A DNA stretch of 64,000 nt, from NCBI GenBank assembly GCA_010672825.2, contig JAAHFU020000005.1, positions 186,001 to 250,000 on the forward strand, read 5' to 3'. This document shows, piece by piece, positions 17,534 through 27,460 of this stretch. The notes beneath the pieces were generated by a model. That model made no database searches and had not been told where the DNA came from. It saw nothing but the letters and a program-made list of their open reading frames with translations. This DNA comes from Leptolyngbya sp. SIO1E4 (GTDB lineage Bacteria; Cyanobacteriota; Cyanobacteriia; Phormidesmidales; Phormidesmidaceae). The position numbers and the translations under genes were made by a program. The first letter of the stretch is position 1, and each line of letters starts with the position of its first letter.

Positions 17534-18334
17534 ATGTTTATGGAAGCAATACGCCAGAAATTAGCAATAGGAACTAACCTTGACAAGGTTCAAAGGGAAT
17601 ATCACGCCTACCTAGGGTTTTATCTAAAACCTAGGCCTATCAAGCAGGTGCGTGTTGCCATACTTGCTCAAGGTCGCACTGGCAGTACGCTGCTTGAGAG
17701 CCTGCTATGTTCAACCAATCAATTTCAATGCAATGGTGAACTTCTCTCTCAATTCAATAGCCCTTTTCAGTGGAAAATCGTATCTCCGTTCAGATATGTA
17801 GGTGGTTTATCAAGACTGTCAGAAAGTAACTTTATTTTTCATATAAAACCTTACCACTTAACCAAGGAACAAGGGATCAGCCTGTCACAGTTTCTGAAGC
17901 AAATTGCTTCAGATGAGTGGAAGATAATCCATTTGTGCAGAGAAAACAAGGTGATGCATGTAATCTCTAACATCATCGCATTGAAGCGTGGAAATTATCA
18001 TAAACTGGACGACAGAAAAGAAAACTTTCTGCTGGAAATAGATACCCAGGATTTTGTCAAAAGAGTTCAAAATAAGATTCAGTACGACAAGCTTGAAAGA
18101 GAGTGCTTACGTTCTTTAGAGCATATTAGAGTGGTCTATGAAAATCATCTAGAGAATCCACGCTTACATCAGAAAACAACTAACATGATTTGCGCTCATC
18201 TTGGAATTCCCAGTGGGCCTGTCAAAACAAATTTGCGAAAGATAAATACCCATGCGTTAAGGGATATTGTCAAAAATTATGATGAGTTAGAACGCTGCAT
18301 CATCGAAAACGGATGGGGCTACTTCCTGCCCTAA
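17534..18334 (+). CDS. Sulfotransferase-family protein
   Basis: About 266 aa. The 5' PAPS-binding loop AILAQGRTGSTLLESLL lies near the N-terminus, followed by the family pattern FIFHIKPYHL, WKIIHLCRENKVMHVIS (the 3'-phosphate-binding Arg and downstream Ser) and RVVYENHLENP. It likely moves sulfate from PAPS to a carbohydrate or other acceptor. The start is uncertain: TTG 17513, ATG 17534 and ATG 17540 are all in frame, none with a good ribosome site. A+T content is higher than in its neighbours. It lies next to the hps cluster, which suggests decoration of exported polysaccharide, an inference. Confidence 0.72.
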   Translation: MFMEAIRQKLAIGTNLDKVQREYHAYLGFYLKPRPIKQVRVAILAQGRTGSTLLESLLCSTNQFQCNGELLSQFNSPFQWKIVSPFRYVGGLSRLSESNFIFHIKPYHLTKEQGISLSQFLKQIASDEWKIIHLCRENKVMHVISNIIALKRGNYHKLDDRKENFLLEIDTQDFVKRVQNKIQYDKLERECLRSLEHIRVVYENHLENPRLHQKTTNMICAHLGIPSGPVKTNLRKINTHALRDIVKNYDELERCIIENGWGYFLP

Positions 18335-18457
18335 TCCTCCTTAGTTCTATTCAATTAAAACCTAATAATGAAGCTGCAGCAAAGAGGGTAATTACTGAGG
18401 CCCTGTCCTGGAAACAGGTTCAAATACTTCTAAGTTCCGTCAAGATGCTGCAAGCGC

Positions 18458-18548
18458 TATAGCTTAGTAAATTTTTTCAAGTACATCTCGTTTGTTCGAG
18501 GGGAACAGAGAATAGGCTGTGCTTGATTCGCCTGAATCTTGCTGTATA
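18458..18548 (-). repeat. Dispersed TATAGC repeat, degenerate copy
   Basis: About 91 bp beginning TATAGC and ending GCTGTATA. The inner segments AAGTACATCT and GGCTGTGCTTGATTCGCCTG match the reverse complement of the copies at 31185 and 52632, with many changes. Confidence 0.55.
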
Positions 18549-18617
18549 ACCCACACCAAACACTCAGAGATACAGCTTTAACAGCAAGCATTCAGCTAGC
18601 CAGAAAAGCTAAACAAT

Positions 18618-18650
18618 AAAAAAGTCTTCAACAAAGACTCCATTGAAGAC
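18618..18650 (-). terminator. Rho-independent terminator of the hps operon
   Basis: On the minus strand GTCTTCAA and TTGAAGAC form a perfect 8-bp stem with an 11-nt loop, followed by six T. It sits 28 bases after the stop of the last pseudopilin gene. Confidence 0.88.
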
Positions 18651-18677
18651 TATGCCTAGCCAATCATCAGATCGCTA

Positions 18678-19214
18678 CTAGTCGTCATTGTTCTCTAAAA
18701 GTGCTGCTTCAATTTCAGCACAGTCGTCATCAGAGCCAGACACCACACCACCAATGAGAGAAAGGGCTGCCACACAGTGAGGGCGATTAGTATTTTCAGA
18801 AACCACATTAATAATGAAAGTTTCGTCAACGACGCCCTGATGGCCAAACGCAAAATTCTCATCAACGGCAGTGGTTTCCAGGGTAATCAATCCTGGGCGT
18901 AGGTCATCCTCAACGAGTGTAATTTCTCGAAGACCCTCGGAGACACTTTCGACAGTGACGGTTGGGATATCAGCTTCAACATCAATGGTTATCGTCTGAG
19001 TCTCGCGCTTCACACGGGCATCGGTTTGCGCTTGCTCCAGCACTTGTCGCAGCTCACCCTGCACGGCCTGCACCTGCCGATTGGCTCGGTAACGAACCCA
19101 GTTAGGAGCCGCGATCGCAGCCAAGATGCCTACGATAATTAGCACCACCAAAATTTCTAGTAACGTGAAACCAGCATCAGCAGCATTTGGTTGAGTTAGA
19201 AGTCGGCGTTTCAT
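18678..19214 (-). CDS. GspH-like pseudopilin (last gene of the hps cluster)
   Basis: 178 aa. A type IV prepilin leader precedes the processing site: ADAGFTLLEILVVLIIVGILAAIAAP, with cleavage after Gly and N-methylation of Phe expected, and Glu at position +5. The rest is a GspH/FimT-like globular domain with two late Cys. It would be processed by PilD and join a type IV pilus/type II secretion-like pseudopilus. It is 38 bp downstream of the previous pseudopilin gene and may correspond to HpsD of the Nostoc hps locus, but I am not certain. Confidence 0.83.
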   Translation of the reverse strand: MKRRLLTQPNAADAGFTLLEILVVLIIVGILAAIAAPNWVRYRANRQVQAVQGELRQVLEQAQTDARVKRETQTITIDVEADIPTVTVESVSEGLREITLVEDDLRPGLITLETTAVDENFAFGHQGVVDETFIINVVSENTNRPHCVAALSLIGGVVSGSDDDCAEIEAALLENNDD

Positions 19215-19252
19215 GGGTTTAGATAAGGGCTAACGGGCAGTTGATGAACTTA

Positions 19253-20257
19253 TTAGTTGTCGGGGTTATAACCGATGATGCCTTGTACAAAAACCCCCGT
19301 CCGTAGGGTCGGAAGCAGGCTATTCTCATTCAGAGCAGCGGTTCCTAGTCCCACGCTGCTACCCTCACGAGGCTCAAAATCGCCTCTCAAAAAGAGTTCC
19401 AGGTTTTGGTTGTCTCGGCTACCCTCCACCGTGCCCCCGGCAACAGCCGCACGGACACAAGCAAAAAAGCTCCTAGAGGTGTCAGGGTCAGCAGGAATAC
19501 GAACTAGGTCAGTCGCTTCACAAAGGGGGGCATCATCATCAATTGCCGTATCCTCCGGATTAGCAACAAAATCAACCAACACCGCAGACTGTATGCCCAA
19601 CTCACCCGCGTTGCCGGCCACTGGTTCCCGCAGGAAATCAGCCGCCCCAGTCGCATTAAATGGGCCTTCGCCAGCGTAGCCTTCTTCCAATGTGGAGGCG
19701 TCCGTATACTTGGGCAGTTCATGGCGAATCAAGCGCGCTTGGCCGTCCCACACTACATCACCTTCCCCATTGGGGACTATTTCATACGCCACCAGCGTGT
19801 AGTAGCCTCGACGCTCAAGCAGATTCAGACATTGCTGTTCAAGGTCATCTGCAAATGCCCCACAGTCTGCTGGCAGGTTTGCATCCTCCTCAAAGTCTGG
19901 TCGCCAAAACGCAAGAATGACATTTTCGATGTTATCTATAGTGACGTCATCTAATACCTGAATTGGAGCAGGCCAGTCACCTGTGTCAGGGTCTGGCACA
20001 TACACATATATCGCCTCAGCAATATCAGAGGCGATATATTCCAGCGCCCGCTTCATGTCTCGCTGGGTATTGTCTACTGCGGTTTCCCGACGCTCTATCT
20101 TGAGCATTTCGGTAACGATAAACATCAACCCAGAAATAATCACGCTGCCGATGACCAATGCAATCAAAAGTTCTATCAGCGTAAAACCTGATGAACGAGG
20201 CTGATCACTGTGAGATCGACGTAAAAACTGCCGTTTTAACCATCGCGAAACCGTCAT
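19253..20257 (-). CDS. hpsC: Pseudopilin HpsC (hormogonium polysaccharide secretion)
   Basis: 334 aa. Prepilin N-terminus SSGFTLIELLIALVIGSVIISGLMFIV, with the conserved Gly-Phe cleavage site and Glu+5, then a PilW-like extended domain (RDMKRALEYIASDIAEAIYVY). Acidic residues are abundant. Position in the cluster (third after the large HpsA-like protein and HpsB) and the architecture support HpsC. These minor pilins help secrete the polysaccharide needed for gliding motility in filamentous cyanobacteria. Confidence 0.75.
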   Translation of the reverse strand: MTVSRWLKRQFLRRSHSDQPRSSGFTLIELLIALVIGSVIISGLMFIVTEMLKIERRETAVDNTQRDMKRALEYIASDIAEAIYVYVPDPDTGDWPAPIQVLDDVTIDNIENVILAFWRPDFEEDANLPADCGAFADDLEQQCLNLLERRGYYTLVAYEIVPNGEGDVVWDGQARLIRHELPKYTDASTLEEGYAGEGPFNATGAADFLREPVAGNAGELGIQSAVLVDFVANPEDTAIDDDAPLCEATDLVRIPADPDTSRSFFACVRAAVAGGTVEGSRDNQNLELFLRGDFEPREGSSVGLGTAALNENSLLPTLRTGVFVQGIIGYNPDN

Positions 20258-20281
20258 GGCTGAGCTTCTCCCTTAAGGTGC

Positions 20282-21070
20282 TTAATCACAGGTCAGTCCC
20301 CTAGAGACTGGATCCACTCCTTGATTCTCGAAATATTCACACAAGGAGTTGTCTTCTTCACTGCGGACAATCGTGGTGTAAACCACTGCCAAAGGGGCAA
20401 AGCGATACCCATTACCCCGATCATCGCGAGCCCTATTAGTGATACCTGCAGAAGCCCGTTCAGTATTGAGCTCCGTCACAGCGACATCAGCCGTGCCATC
20501 ATCAGCCGGGTCTCTAGTGGCATCGTAAGCATAAACCCGCACCCCCATATCAAACGCAGCCAGCTCTCCACTGGGCGCAGCAAAGCTGTTGACGCGATAG
20601 GCCTGAACAGCAAAGTCAGCTTCACCGTCACCATTAATATCAACCGAGCAAGCTTCATCACTGGCAGGCTGGGCTGCTGCGCCCTCACAACTGTCATTAT
20701 CCAGCCTCAGAAACCTGCTTGGAGCACCCACTGTAGTTGCAGCAACATCGCCCGCATCCAACGGCAAGAAATCTTCTCGCACAGCAGCCACACCGCCTGC
20801 ACCGAGATCTTCAACAGAGCCCAGCTCCATCACGACCCGTGCCTTGTCAATAGCATCCTGGGCAAGTTGTGAAGCTTGCTCGGCCTTTTGACTCTGGACA
20901 CGGGTGGCGACAGCCAGCACAAACGCCGGTGTAATGGCCGAAACAGTCAGACCAATCACAATAATGGCCACTAATGTTTCAAGCAGGGTAAGCCCCCCCT
21001 CGTTCGCTGTTGTTTTCAGCCATTGCCGCATTAAACGCCTGATGGCTAACCGGTACTTCTGAATCTGCAT
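20282..21070 (-). CDS. hpsB: Pseudopilin HpsB (hormogonium polysaccharide secretion)
   Basis: 262 aa. Prepilin-type N-terminus NEGGLTLLETLVAIIVIGLTVSAITPAFVLA, where Leu replaces the usual Phe after the cleavage Gly. A soluble domain follows with paired Cys (DNDSCEG, DEACSVD) and the stretch DINGDGEADF, an EF-hand-like calcium loop pattern. It lies 23 bp after hpsA and 24 bp before hpsC, so all are one operon. Confidence 0.75.
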   Translation of the reverse strand: MQIQKYRLAIRRLMRQWLKTTANEGGLTLLETLVAIIVIGLTVSAITPAFVLAVATRVQSQKAEQASQLAQDAIDKARVVMELGSVEDLGAGGVAAVREDFLPLDAGDVAATTVGAPSRFLRLDNDSCEGAAAQPASDEACSVDINGDGEADFAVQAYRVNSFAAPSGELAAFDMGVRVYAYDATRDPADDGTADVAVTELNTERASAGITNRARDDRGNGYRFAPLAVVYTTIVRSEEDNSLCEYFENQGVDPVSRGLTCD

Positions 21071-21093
21071 CGCTACGCCCCTTTAACTCCCTG

Positions 21094-24000
21094 CTAGTTA
21101 CAGTCTGCGCCATCGTCTATTCGATCGCCGCTTCCGCGCCTTGCGCAGCGCAGCAGCTTAATGTACTCATCATCGATAGGAAGCTCTTTGTACAGCTCAC
21201 TACGGGGGGTACCGACCGAGACAAACCGAGAGGATATTGGTGGCTGCTGTGCGTACTGCAGGGCTACGTCATATCCCCAAACCCGATCAGGGGGCCAGAA
21301 GTGGCCAATATTAAGGGAGCCAGCTGCAGGAACGTCATCGAATTCCCAAGCTTCCATGTCATAGGGGCCAGTGGAGCTATGACTAAATGCCAACTGGAAG
21401 AAACCGCCCGCAATCTGCAGCTCTGTATCTTCCCAATACTCGTTAAAGCGAGGGAAGTTGTGCAGTCCTCCATAGATTTGCCCAGGTCGTGAAGGCACAA
21501 TGCCACTGATGATCAACGCGTTAATCGTCGTGGGGCTGGCTGGCGGCAAGTTATTCCGACGATAGCCTTGGGATATCGCATCATCGAACTCAATGTAACT
21601 ATATGTAGGCTCAAGCTCGGAACCATCTTCGAAATACGCAACACCATTGCGGTCAAAATAAACTGATGACTCAGGTGCATTGTTGTTGGCGTTCCGCGGA
21701 GCATTGGGATCTTCCCGCAGCAACTCCTCAGCAGTCGGCACCTCTTCAGCGTTGTTGGCAGGGCGGTTCATATTTTGGAAAGAAACCTCGCCAATGCCGT
21801 CATTATTTTCGAATTGAAAGACGCCAGTGTCTCCACCTGGGTCTCCTGCGGCATCACTGGCATAGCCAGCTTCTACAAAGCCATCTTTAAAGTCATTGGA
21901 GAACAGGTACACGGCATCCCCTAAGACCTCCGTTGCCCGCCATTTATCGTCGGCAGGCGCTGCAAACACGTCATTCGCATTGTCAGCAGTCCGCCCATAG
22001 AAAGCGTTGTAGAAAATACCCCCAGCCTGATCGCCCGTGTTGGGATCTTGCTCAAAAACCTTAGGCGTTGTGAATTCCTCTTCGAGGGTGGGGGCTGTTT
22101 CGGTGTGCAGGTTGAAGTCGCCCTGAATCGCCACAGCACTATCTGAGATAAAGGTCAGACCAGATACAACCGTGTCAGGTCGACCAAAATCTGCACCTTC
22201 CCTCAGACGGAAGCCGTAGGGCTTCCTCATCGGGTCAGGCACGTAATCTACTGGCTTAAGACTAATCAGGTGATCTGTACTCAGGGGTGGATCTTTCCAA
22301 TCAAGTACACTTTCCGCTGTCTGCAGATAACAGTTACCACCTGCATAGGTTGCGTACGTAGCATAGTTACCACAAGTTGCAAAGTTGCCATCGGTAGGAC
22401 GAACAATATTGTCTTCGCGAACCGCATCTTCACGGAAGGCGTAGGTGAGACCAAAGCGCTCATTACCGTCCACATCCTGACCGGTAAACCAGGAGGCAGC
22501 AACGTTGTTGTTCGTCATGAGCTCACCAACGTGGAGATCTAACAGGCGAATCGCCATATTCTCTCGACCGCTGTAGACAACTTTATCGAGAATTGAGACC
22601 CCAAAGCCGTCAGGAGTTCCACCAATGGGATCTGTTACGACCAAATCCCAAGGACGATCATCCGGTGTGTTTGCATCGCCCCACTCAATGTCAAACGCGT
22701 CTTCTGACTCAGCAGCAGGGTTCGGTAAATCAAAACCATCTGCCGTGTGGGGGGAATAGGCCGCAGCGATCGCTGCATAGTTAACAACTGCAAAGTTGTT
22801 ATTTTCGCCGTAGTTTGTAACGGTTTGGGCAATGTAGTCTTCGGTTGCAGGCTGCGTTCCCCCACCGCTACTATCATGAGCCGCGGTTGGGAAGATGTAA
22901 TATAGGGCCGGATAGTGAGGGCCTTGACACATTGCGATGGCCAAGCTGAGCGCATCATCCTCACTCAGAGAACCACCATATTCGGCATTTAGAGCTTCTG
23001 GGTCACAGTAGGTCGTGTAAGGCCCATCAGCCGCTGTATACGTTGCCAAGTCACCACCTGACAAGTCATATTCATGCGCTGCTGCATCGTAAGTACCGGT
23101 AAAAGCACCCACTGCATCTGGTAGACCAGAAGTGTTAAACCCGAGTTGACGATCTCGCTCAACTCCCCAATAGTGCCAGCCGATGTCCAGCAAAAGCTGC
23201 TGTTCAAGCTCATCATCAGGATCAGCAGCATCCCCAAGCGCGGCTTTCCAAGCGGTGACTGATTGTTCCGCCAAGTCAGGGTTGACCGCATAAGCAGCCG
23301 TTAGAGCAGTTCCCAAATCAGCAAAAGCTTCGCCACCAAAACCGTTCGTGACCGCTTCAGTGTATTCTCCGTATACAGCATCAATGTTGTATGCCAGCAG
23401 TGCCAGGGTACAGGCAGCCGTATCAAGGGTGGAGTCGTCGGCAATACTAGCGTTGCCTTCCCCCTCTACCTGAACCCGCCGCAGCGTGGAAAAGTCGCCC
23501 CACATTGCCATATAAGGGAAGGGATGCACATTGCCATCTTGCTCTGGCGTAAATGAAGGTGCCCCACCCAAGGGATCTCCAGCAAAGTTCGCCAGGTTGT
23601 TCAGTGCTGTTTGGATGTTGATGTCCCCTCGATCAACAGGGTCAAATTCCCAACCGTTGGTGCCATTCCCGGTCAAGAAGTCCAACATTACATCGCCGTT
23701 GTCAATCCTTTCACGGAAGGTCCGGCTGTTGGCAACGGTTTGATAGGTGCCGTGGTGGGCGGTGGTAGCAATACACACAGCTGGTGTTCTTCCGCCGCCT
23801 GGTGTTTCGTAGTGATACACCACCATGCCCTGCACCGCTGCCAAATTATCTCGCAGGGACTTGCGCTGATACCGCTCGCCTCTGCGATCGTCATCTGGGA
23901 GGGCATCTGGCGGATACAGCGGATCGCTGTTTTCGGCAATGGCACCGCTGACCGGGCTGTAGCTCCAGCCGTTGACGTTACCGAGTTCTAACCGCTGCCC

Positions 24001-25557
24001 CACAATAAACCGAGTGCCCGTTTGCACGGCCTGACGTTCCCAGAAACCATCTAGCCCAATATTTTCGTTAGTCAACCTAGGGTTAGCTGCAATGTCGGTG
24101 CCAATGTTGGTACCAGCTGGAATTTGGCCGCCGGCATTGTCGTCATACACCTTTTTGGGGCCGTAGCGGTCATCGGCTCGATAGGTGTCATCCAAAGAAA
24201 TGTCAAAGGGTTCGTCTTCACCAATATTACGAACTCGGTCTGGGAATTCATCTCTAGGATCCTTATCTCGATTCCAGCTGTCAGCATTAACGTGTTGAGA
24301 AACATCGTTTAATTGCAGCTGAATCGGATCTAGATAGATATCACCGACTGTAGCCCCATTGTCGACGCTGTCTGTGTTTCGATCCAGACCTCTGACATCG
24401 GGGTTTTCTGGGTCACCAGCGTCGTCAACGTGAATAGTTGCATCCCGGTTCATCAAGCCTGCATCAGCATTCCCTGAAACCAGCTGCCCTTGAAAGCCAG
24501 TGTCTGCATTGAGAGCCCCTAACGTCAGCTCAGAAGCCTCAGGATCGTACGCACAGGATGCGGTAGAGCTGATCATGTAGGCATTAAAGTTGTTTGCCAT
24601 GAACAGGCTGCCCTGGGTATGCATGGCACCGTTCCAGTTAAACTCTGGACCAGGAGTGGCCTCCAGGTCATATCGGAACCAGGCACCCCATTTATTCCCC
24701 AAGGAGGCATCGCGAATTTGCTGAAACTCTAGGGTGCTGACAGTATTCTCAATATTGCGATCATCTAAGTCGGTGGCAAACACATCCACCTGAAAGGTTT
24801 TCTCGGCTTTTAGAGCGCTAACGCGAGACCACCCTTCTCCACTAATGGGTTCTTCCTCAAGGTCTCCCTCTTCGCCTCGCACACAGGGGTCACTAGCCTC
24901 AGCCGTAAGCGGACTGTTGCGAGCGACCAGAGCCCCTGCTTTTTCAGCTTCAGTGTTGCTGAAGCCAATGTTGCCATTTTGGTGATCTACCAGGATGGAA
25001 TAGACGACCACCTCACTATCTGCTACTTCACCATCCCCATTAACATCTGCATTAAAGACCCAGGCATTATCCAGAATGTTGTCACCATCCAGATCGATGC
25101 GTTCTTCGTCTTCTAGGGTGTAAATGTCATCGTCTAACGCCTGAATTGCCAACCGATCATACGCTTCCCCAGTGAGCATATTGGGGGTAACAGCCCTCAA
25201 CAAATTATCAAGGGCATTACTGGGGGGCACTTTAGGCGCAGGGCGACCGTCGCGGTTCATCAGGTACTCCAGTTTGGCTTTGGAGCGATCAACCGCAGGA
25301 GTACCGGCATTCACGATCACTTGCTGTTGCCGCTCCACAGCGACTTGGCTGCTGCGGCTATATGCCCGATAAGTCAGGGCTCCGGCAGTCAGCGTCACCA
25401 TCAGCACCAGCAACACCGTTGTTGGGAACACAAACCCCGCTTCAGCAGTGCGTCGCCGACGCAACCTAAATAAGAGCCGAAACAGCCCTTGCATAACTCT
25501 CTTCACCAGTAGCCAAAGCATCCCCTGGCGATGTCGCATACGACGATGAGAAGACAT
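21094..25557 (-). CDS. hpsA: HpsA-like large prepilin-related surface protein
   Basis: 1487 aa, first gene of the operon. A long basic N-terminus (many Arg) leads to one hydrophobic segment, EAGFVFPTTVLLVLMVTLTAGALTYRAYSR (about 38-70), which looks like a prepilin-type membrane anchor. The very large outside part contains EF-hand-like loops (DLDGDNILD, DVNGDGEVADSE near 155-180). It matches hormogonium polysaccharide protein HpsA in size, N-terminus and neighbours. HpsA is needed for hormogonium polysaccharide and motility; its precise action is unknown. Confidence 0.78.
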   Translation of the reverse strand: MSSHRRMRHRQGMLWLLVKRVMQGLFRLLFRLRRRRTAEAGFVFPTTVLLVLMVTLTAGALTYRAYSRSSQVAVERQQQVIVNAGTPAVDRSKAKLEYLMNRDGRPAPKVPPSNALDNLLRAVTPNMLTGEAYDRLAIQALDDDIYTLEDEERIDLDGDNILDNAWVFNADVNGDGEVADSEVVVYSILVDHQNGNIGFSNTEAEKAGALVARNSPLTAEASDPCVRGEEGDLEEEPISGEGWSRVSALKAEKTFQVDVFATDLDDRNIENTVSTLEFQQIRDASLGNKWGAWFRYDLEATPGPEFNWNGAMHTQGSLFMANNFNAYMISSTASCAYDPEASELTLGALNADTGFQGQLVSGNADAGLMNRDATIHVDDAGDPENPDVRGLDRNTDSVDNGATVGDIYLDPIQLQLNDVSQHVNADSWNRDKDPRDEFPDRVRNIGEDEPFDISLDDTYRADDRYGPKKVYDDNAGGQIPAGTNIGTDIAANPRLTNENIGLDGFWERQAVQTGTRFIVGQRLELGNVNGWSYSPVSGAIAENSDPLYPPDALPDDDRRGERYQRKSLRDNLAAVQGMVVYHYETPGGGRTPAVCIATTAHHGTYQTVANSRTFRERIDNGDVMLDFLTGNGTNGWEFDPVDRGDINIQTALNNLANFAGDPLGGAPSFTPEQDGNVHPFPYMAMWGDFSTLRRVQVEGEGNASIADDSTLDTAACTLALLAYNIDAVYGEYTEAVTNGFGGEAFADLGTALTAAYAVNPDLAEQSVTAWKAALGDAADPDDELEQQLLLDIGWHYWGVERDRQLGFNTSGLPDAVGAFTGTYDAAAHEYDLSGGDLATYTAADGPYTTYCDPEALNAEYGGSLSEDDALSLAIAMCQGPHYPALYYIFPTAAHDSSGGGTQPATEDYIAQTVTNYGENNNFAVVNYAAIAAAYSPHTADGFDLPNPAAESEDAFDIEWGDANTPDDRPWDLVVTDPIGGTPDGFGVSILDKVVYSGRENMAIRLLDLHVGELMTNNNVAASWFTGQDVDGNERFGLTYAFREDAVREDNIVRPTDGNFATCGNYATYATYAGGNCYLQTAESVLDWKDPPLSTDHLISLKPVDYVPDPMRKPYGFRLREGADFGRPDTVVSGLTFISDSAVAIQGDFNLHTETAPTLEEEFTTPKVFEQDPNTGDQAGGIFYNAFYGRTADNANDVFAAPADDKWRATEVLGDAVYLFSNDFKDGFVEAGYASDAAGDPGGDTGVFQFENNDGIGEVSFQNMNRPANNAEEVPTAEELLREDPNAPRNANNNAPESSVYFDRNGVAYFEDGSELEPTYSYIEFDDAISQGYRRNNLPPASPTTINALIISGIVPSRPGQIYGGLHNFPRFNEYWEDTELQIAGGFFQLAFSHSSTGPYDMEAWEFDDVPAAGSLNIGHFWPPDRVWGYDVALQYAQQPPISSRFVSVGTPRSELYKELPIDDEYIKLLRCARRGSGDRIDDGADCN

Positions 25558-25989
25558 AGCAGTCCACCCCTATAGCAAGTCAAAGTGACAAACAGAACTC
25601 AAAAGACGAAGCACTGAGACATTCGGCAGCCCCTATGGTAGCTGACCAAGTGCAAAACCAACCTGAATGACTCGCGCTGCAAGATTTCCTGTAGACACCG
25701 ACCCTGTAAGCGTACTTAACAACGGTCGGCTATCTGTAACCCCGATGGCACCTTGACCAACCCTTTACAGATATAAATGTTTTGTAAAACACCCTAAGGT
25801 ACCTTACTAGGTACATAGGCTACCCGCCATTGTTAACAAAACGATCAGAGAGCGTCAAAACTTTTAACCATTGAGCAACGAGTGGTTTACCCGTCCTGAA
25901 ATTATAGACCGCGTGTGGTTTGGGTTACGCTAGCGCTGCATCTAAGCCCAATCTTAAGCCTGATGCTGCATTAAAGCTTTTCAGAGATT
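25558..25989. other. Intergenic region upstream of the hps operon
   Basis: 432 bases that should hold the hpsA promoter and the downstream end of the ABC gene, both read leftward. I see the dyad-rich segment AAGGTACC...TAGGTAC near 25796-25814 but no clear -35/-10 pair. Confidence 0.4.
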
Positions 25990-26985
25990 TTACGGATGCT
26001 GGGGTGGTTTTGTCGATCCCTGGCGTCGTTGCTGGATCTGCGCCATAAAAAAATCTTCTAAGGTGGGACGCGCTAATTTAAGGCTGACGACCGTGCCTCC
26101 CATGCCCCGCACGCTGGATAAAAAGTCATACGGCTCACCATTTAGAACCCCTTGCCATAGCCCTCGTTGAAACTCCAGCGAAGACAGCCACTTCTGTAAC
26201 ACCTCTAAATTCCCCCCGCGCCCCTGCACTGCGTAGTGGGCAGAGGTGCCTAACAGTTCGTCTAGAGAACCTGTGCATAGTAACGAACCTTGATCTAGCA
26301 ATGCGACGCGATCGCAGATCATCTCAACGTCTGACAACACATGGCTATTAAAGAAGATGGTCTTGCCCTGATCTTTCAGCGACAAGATGACCTCTCGCAT
26401 GCGATACCGCCCCATCGGATCAAGCCCCGACATGGGCTCATCTAAGAACACCACTTCTGGATCATTCATTAACGCCTGCGCCAACCCAATGCGCTGCAGC
26501 ATCCCCTTGGAGTACTTTTTGAGCGGTTTTTTGTGAATGGTCTTGGGTGCTAGACCAACAAGATCCAGCAAAGCTGGAATGCGCTGCCGTTGTTCTGCTG
26601 CAGAGAGTCTAAATAGGCCCGCCGTGTACTTTAGAAACTCTGGGCCGGTTAAGTGGTCATAAAAGTAAGGATTTTCAGGCAAATAACCCACTCGATGCTT
26701 AACCTGGCGATCGCCCACTGGTTGATCCAGCAACCGTGCTCGTCCGCTAGTTGGGCGAACAATACCTAACAACATTTTTAAGAGCGTTGTTTTACCCGCC
26801 CCGTTAGACCCCAACAACCCAAAGGTTTCACCCTGGTAAACCGTCAGGCTACAGTCTTGCAGCGATGTCACCAACTGGTTGAGCCAAAACCCCGTACGGT
26901 AGATTTTAGTCAGGTTTTGGGTTTGCACAACAGCCGTCTCAGACGACGTTTTGGTTTCTAGAAAAGAAGGGACAGGAGCACTCAT
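25990..26985 (-). CDS. ABC transporter ATP-binding protein (drug/antibiotic-type export)
   Basis: 331 aa. Walker A GLLGSNGAGKTTLLK (56-70), ABC signature KYSKGMLQRIGLAQAL, Walker B PEVVFLDEPMSGLDP and the H-loop NSHVLSD are intact. The C-terminal 100 residues form the extra domain of CcmA/NatA-type exporters. No membrane subunit is adjacent in the window, so the partner permease must be elsewhere. Transport substrate unknown. Confidence 0.9.
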   Translation of the reverse strand: MSAPVPSFLETKTSSETAVVQTQNLTKIYRTGFWLNQLVTSLQDCSLTVYQGETFGLLGSNGAGKTTLLKMLLGIVRPTSGRARLLDQPVGDRQVKHRVGYLPENPYFYDHLTGPEFLKYTAGLFRLSAAEQRQRIPALLDLVGLAPKTIHKKPLKKYSKGMLQRIGLAQALMNDPEVVFLDEPMSGLDPMGRYRMREVILSLKDQGKTIFFNSHVLSDVEMICDRVALLDQGSLLCTGSLDELLGTSAHYAVQGRGGNLEVLQKWLSSLEFQRGLWQGVLNGEPYDFLSSVRGMGGTVVSLKLARPTLEDFFMAQIQQRRQGSTKPPQHP

Positions 26986-27104
26986 CGCAATCTAGCTATC
27001 TGTAAGGCTAAACAATAGAATCGCCCTAATCACACAAACGATACCGCCTAGCCAGGGTTGACTTGTCCTAAACTTGTCTCAAGGTTACCGAAAACCGCAC
27101 CGCT

Positions 27105-27257
27105 ATGAACCGTTCTAAAATTATCGCGATCATCACCGGCGCTCTATCCCTGCTGTTGGCCGTGGGATATCTGCTGCTAGTACAGCTCCTCGACTTTAGG
27201 GGGGAGATGTTGCCAGCCCCAATGGGCATACTTCATTACAGCTTCTTTCTGAATTAA
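27105..27257 (+). CDS. Small membrane protein, 50 aa
   Basis: ATG 27105 to TAA 27255-27257. One hydrophobic helix, IIAIITGALSLLLAVGYLLLVQLL, is followed by DFRGEMLPAPMG and a short aromatic tail. Codon use fits, and HIP1-like sequence is within the gene. It reads away from the divergent ABC gene across 119 bases. Unknown function, but the conserved-looking tail suggests a true gene. Confidence 0.62.
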   Translation: MNRSKIIAIITGALSLLLAVGYLLLVQLLDFRGEMLPAPMGILHYSFFLN

Positions 27258-27460
27258 TTGGGGATAGTGACCTCTACATAGGGAGCAGCTTGGTGATTTA
27301 TCCATCGAGTTGCGGATTTCTGGGGTGCTTAAACGGCTTACAAACGGTGTGTCGTATCAGCTCAGCAGCATCAATTTTCTGGGATGCCCCTGACTCATGG
27401 GGTCGGATCGCGACCGAAGCTGTTGCAAGATAACATAAACGACTGGTATGGGGGAATCTA

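Larger units (their letters stand above)
18335..18677. other. Spacer with a degenerate repeat copy and a terminator
   Basis: 343 bases between two converging transcription units. It holds a diverged copy of the 96-bp dispersed repeat (18458-18548) and the terminator of the hps operon (18618-18650). No gene seen. Confidence 0.6.

Noticed and set aside
22270-24312. Several open frames opposite hpsA
   Set aside because: All are shadows of the long hpsA frame; none has a domain or ribosome site.
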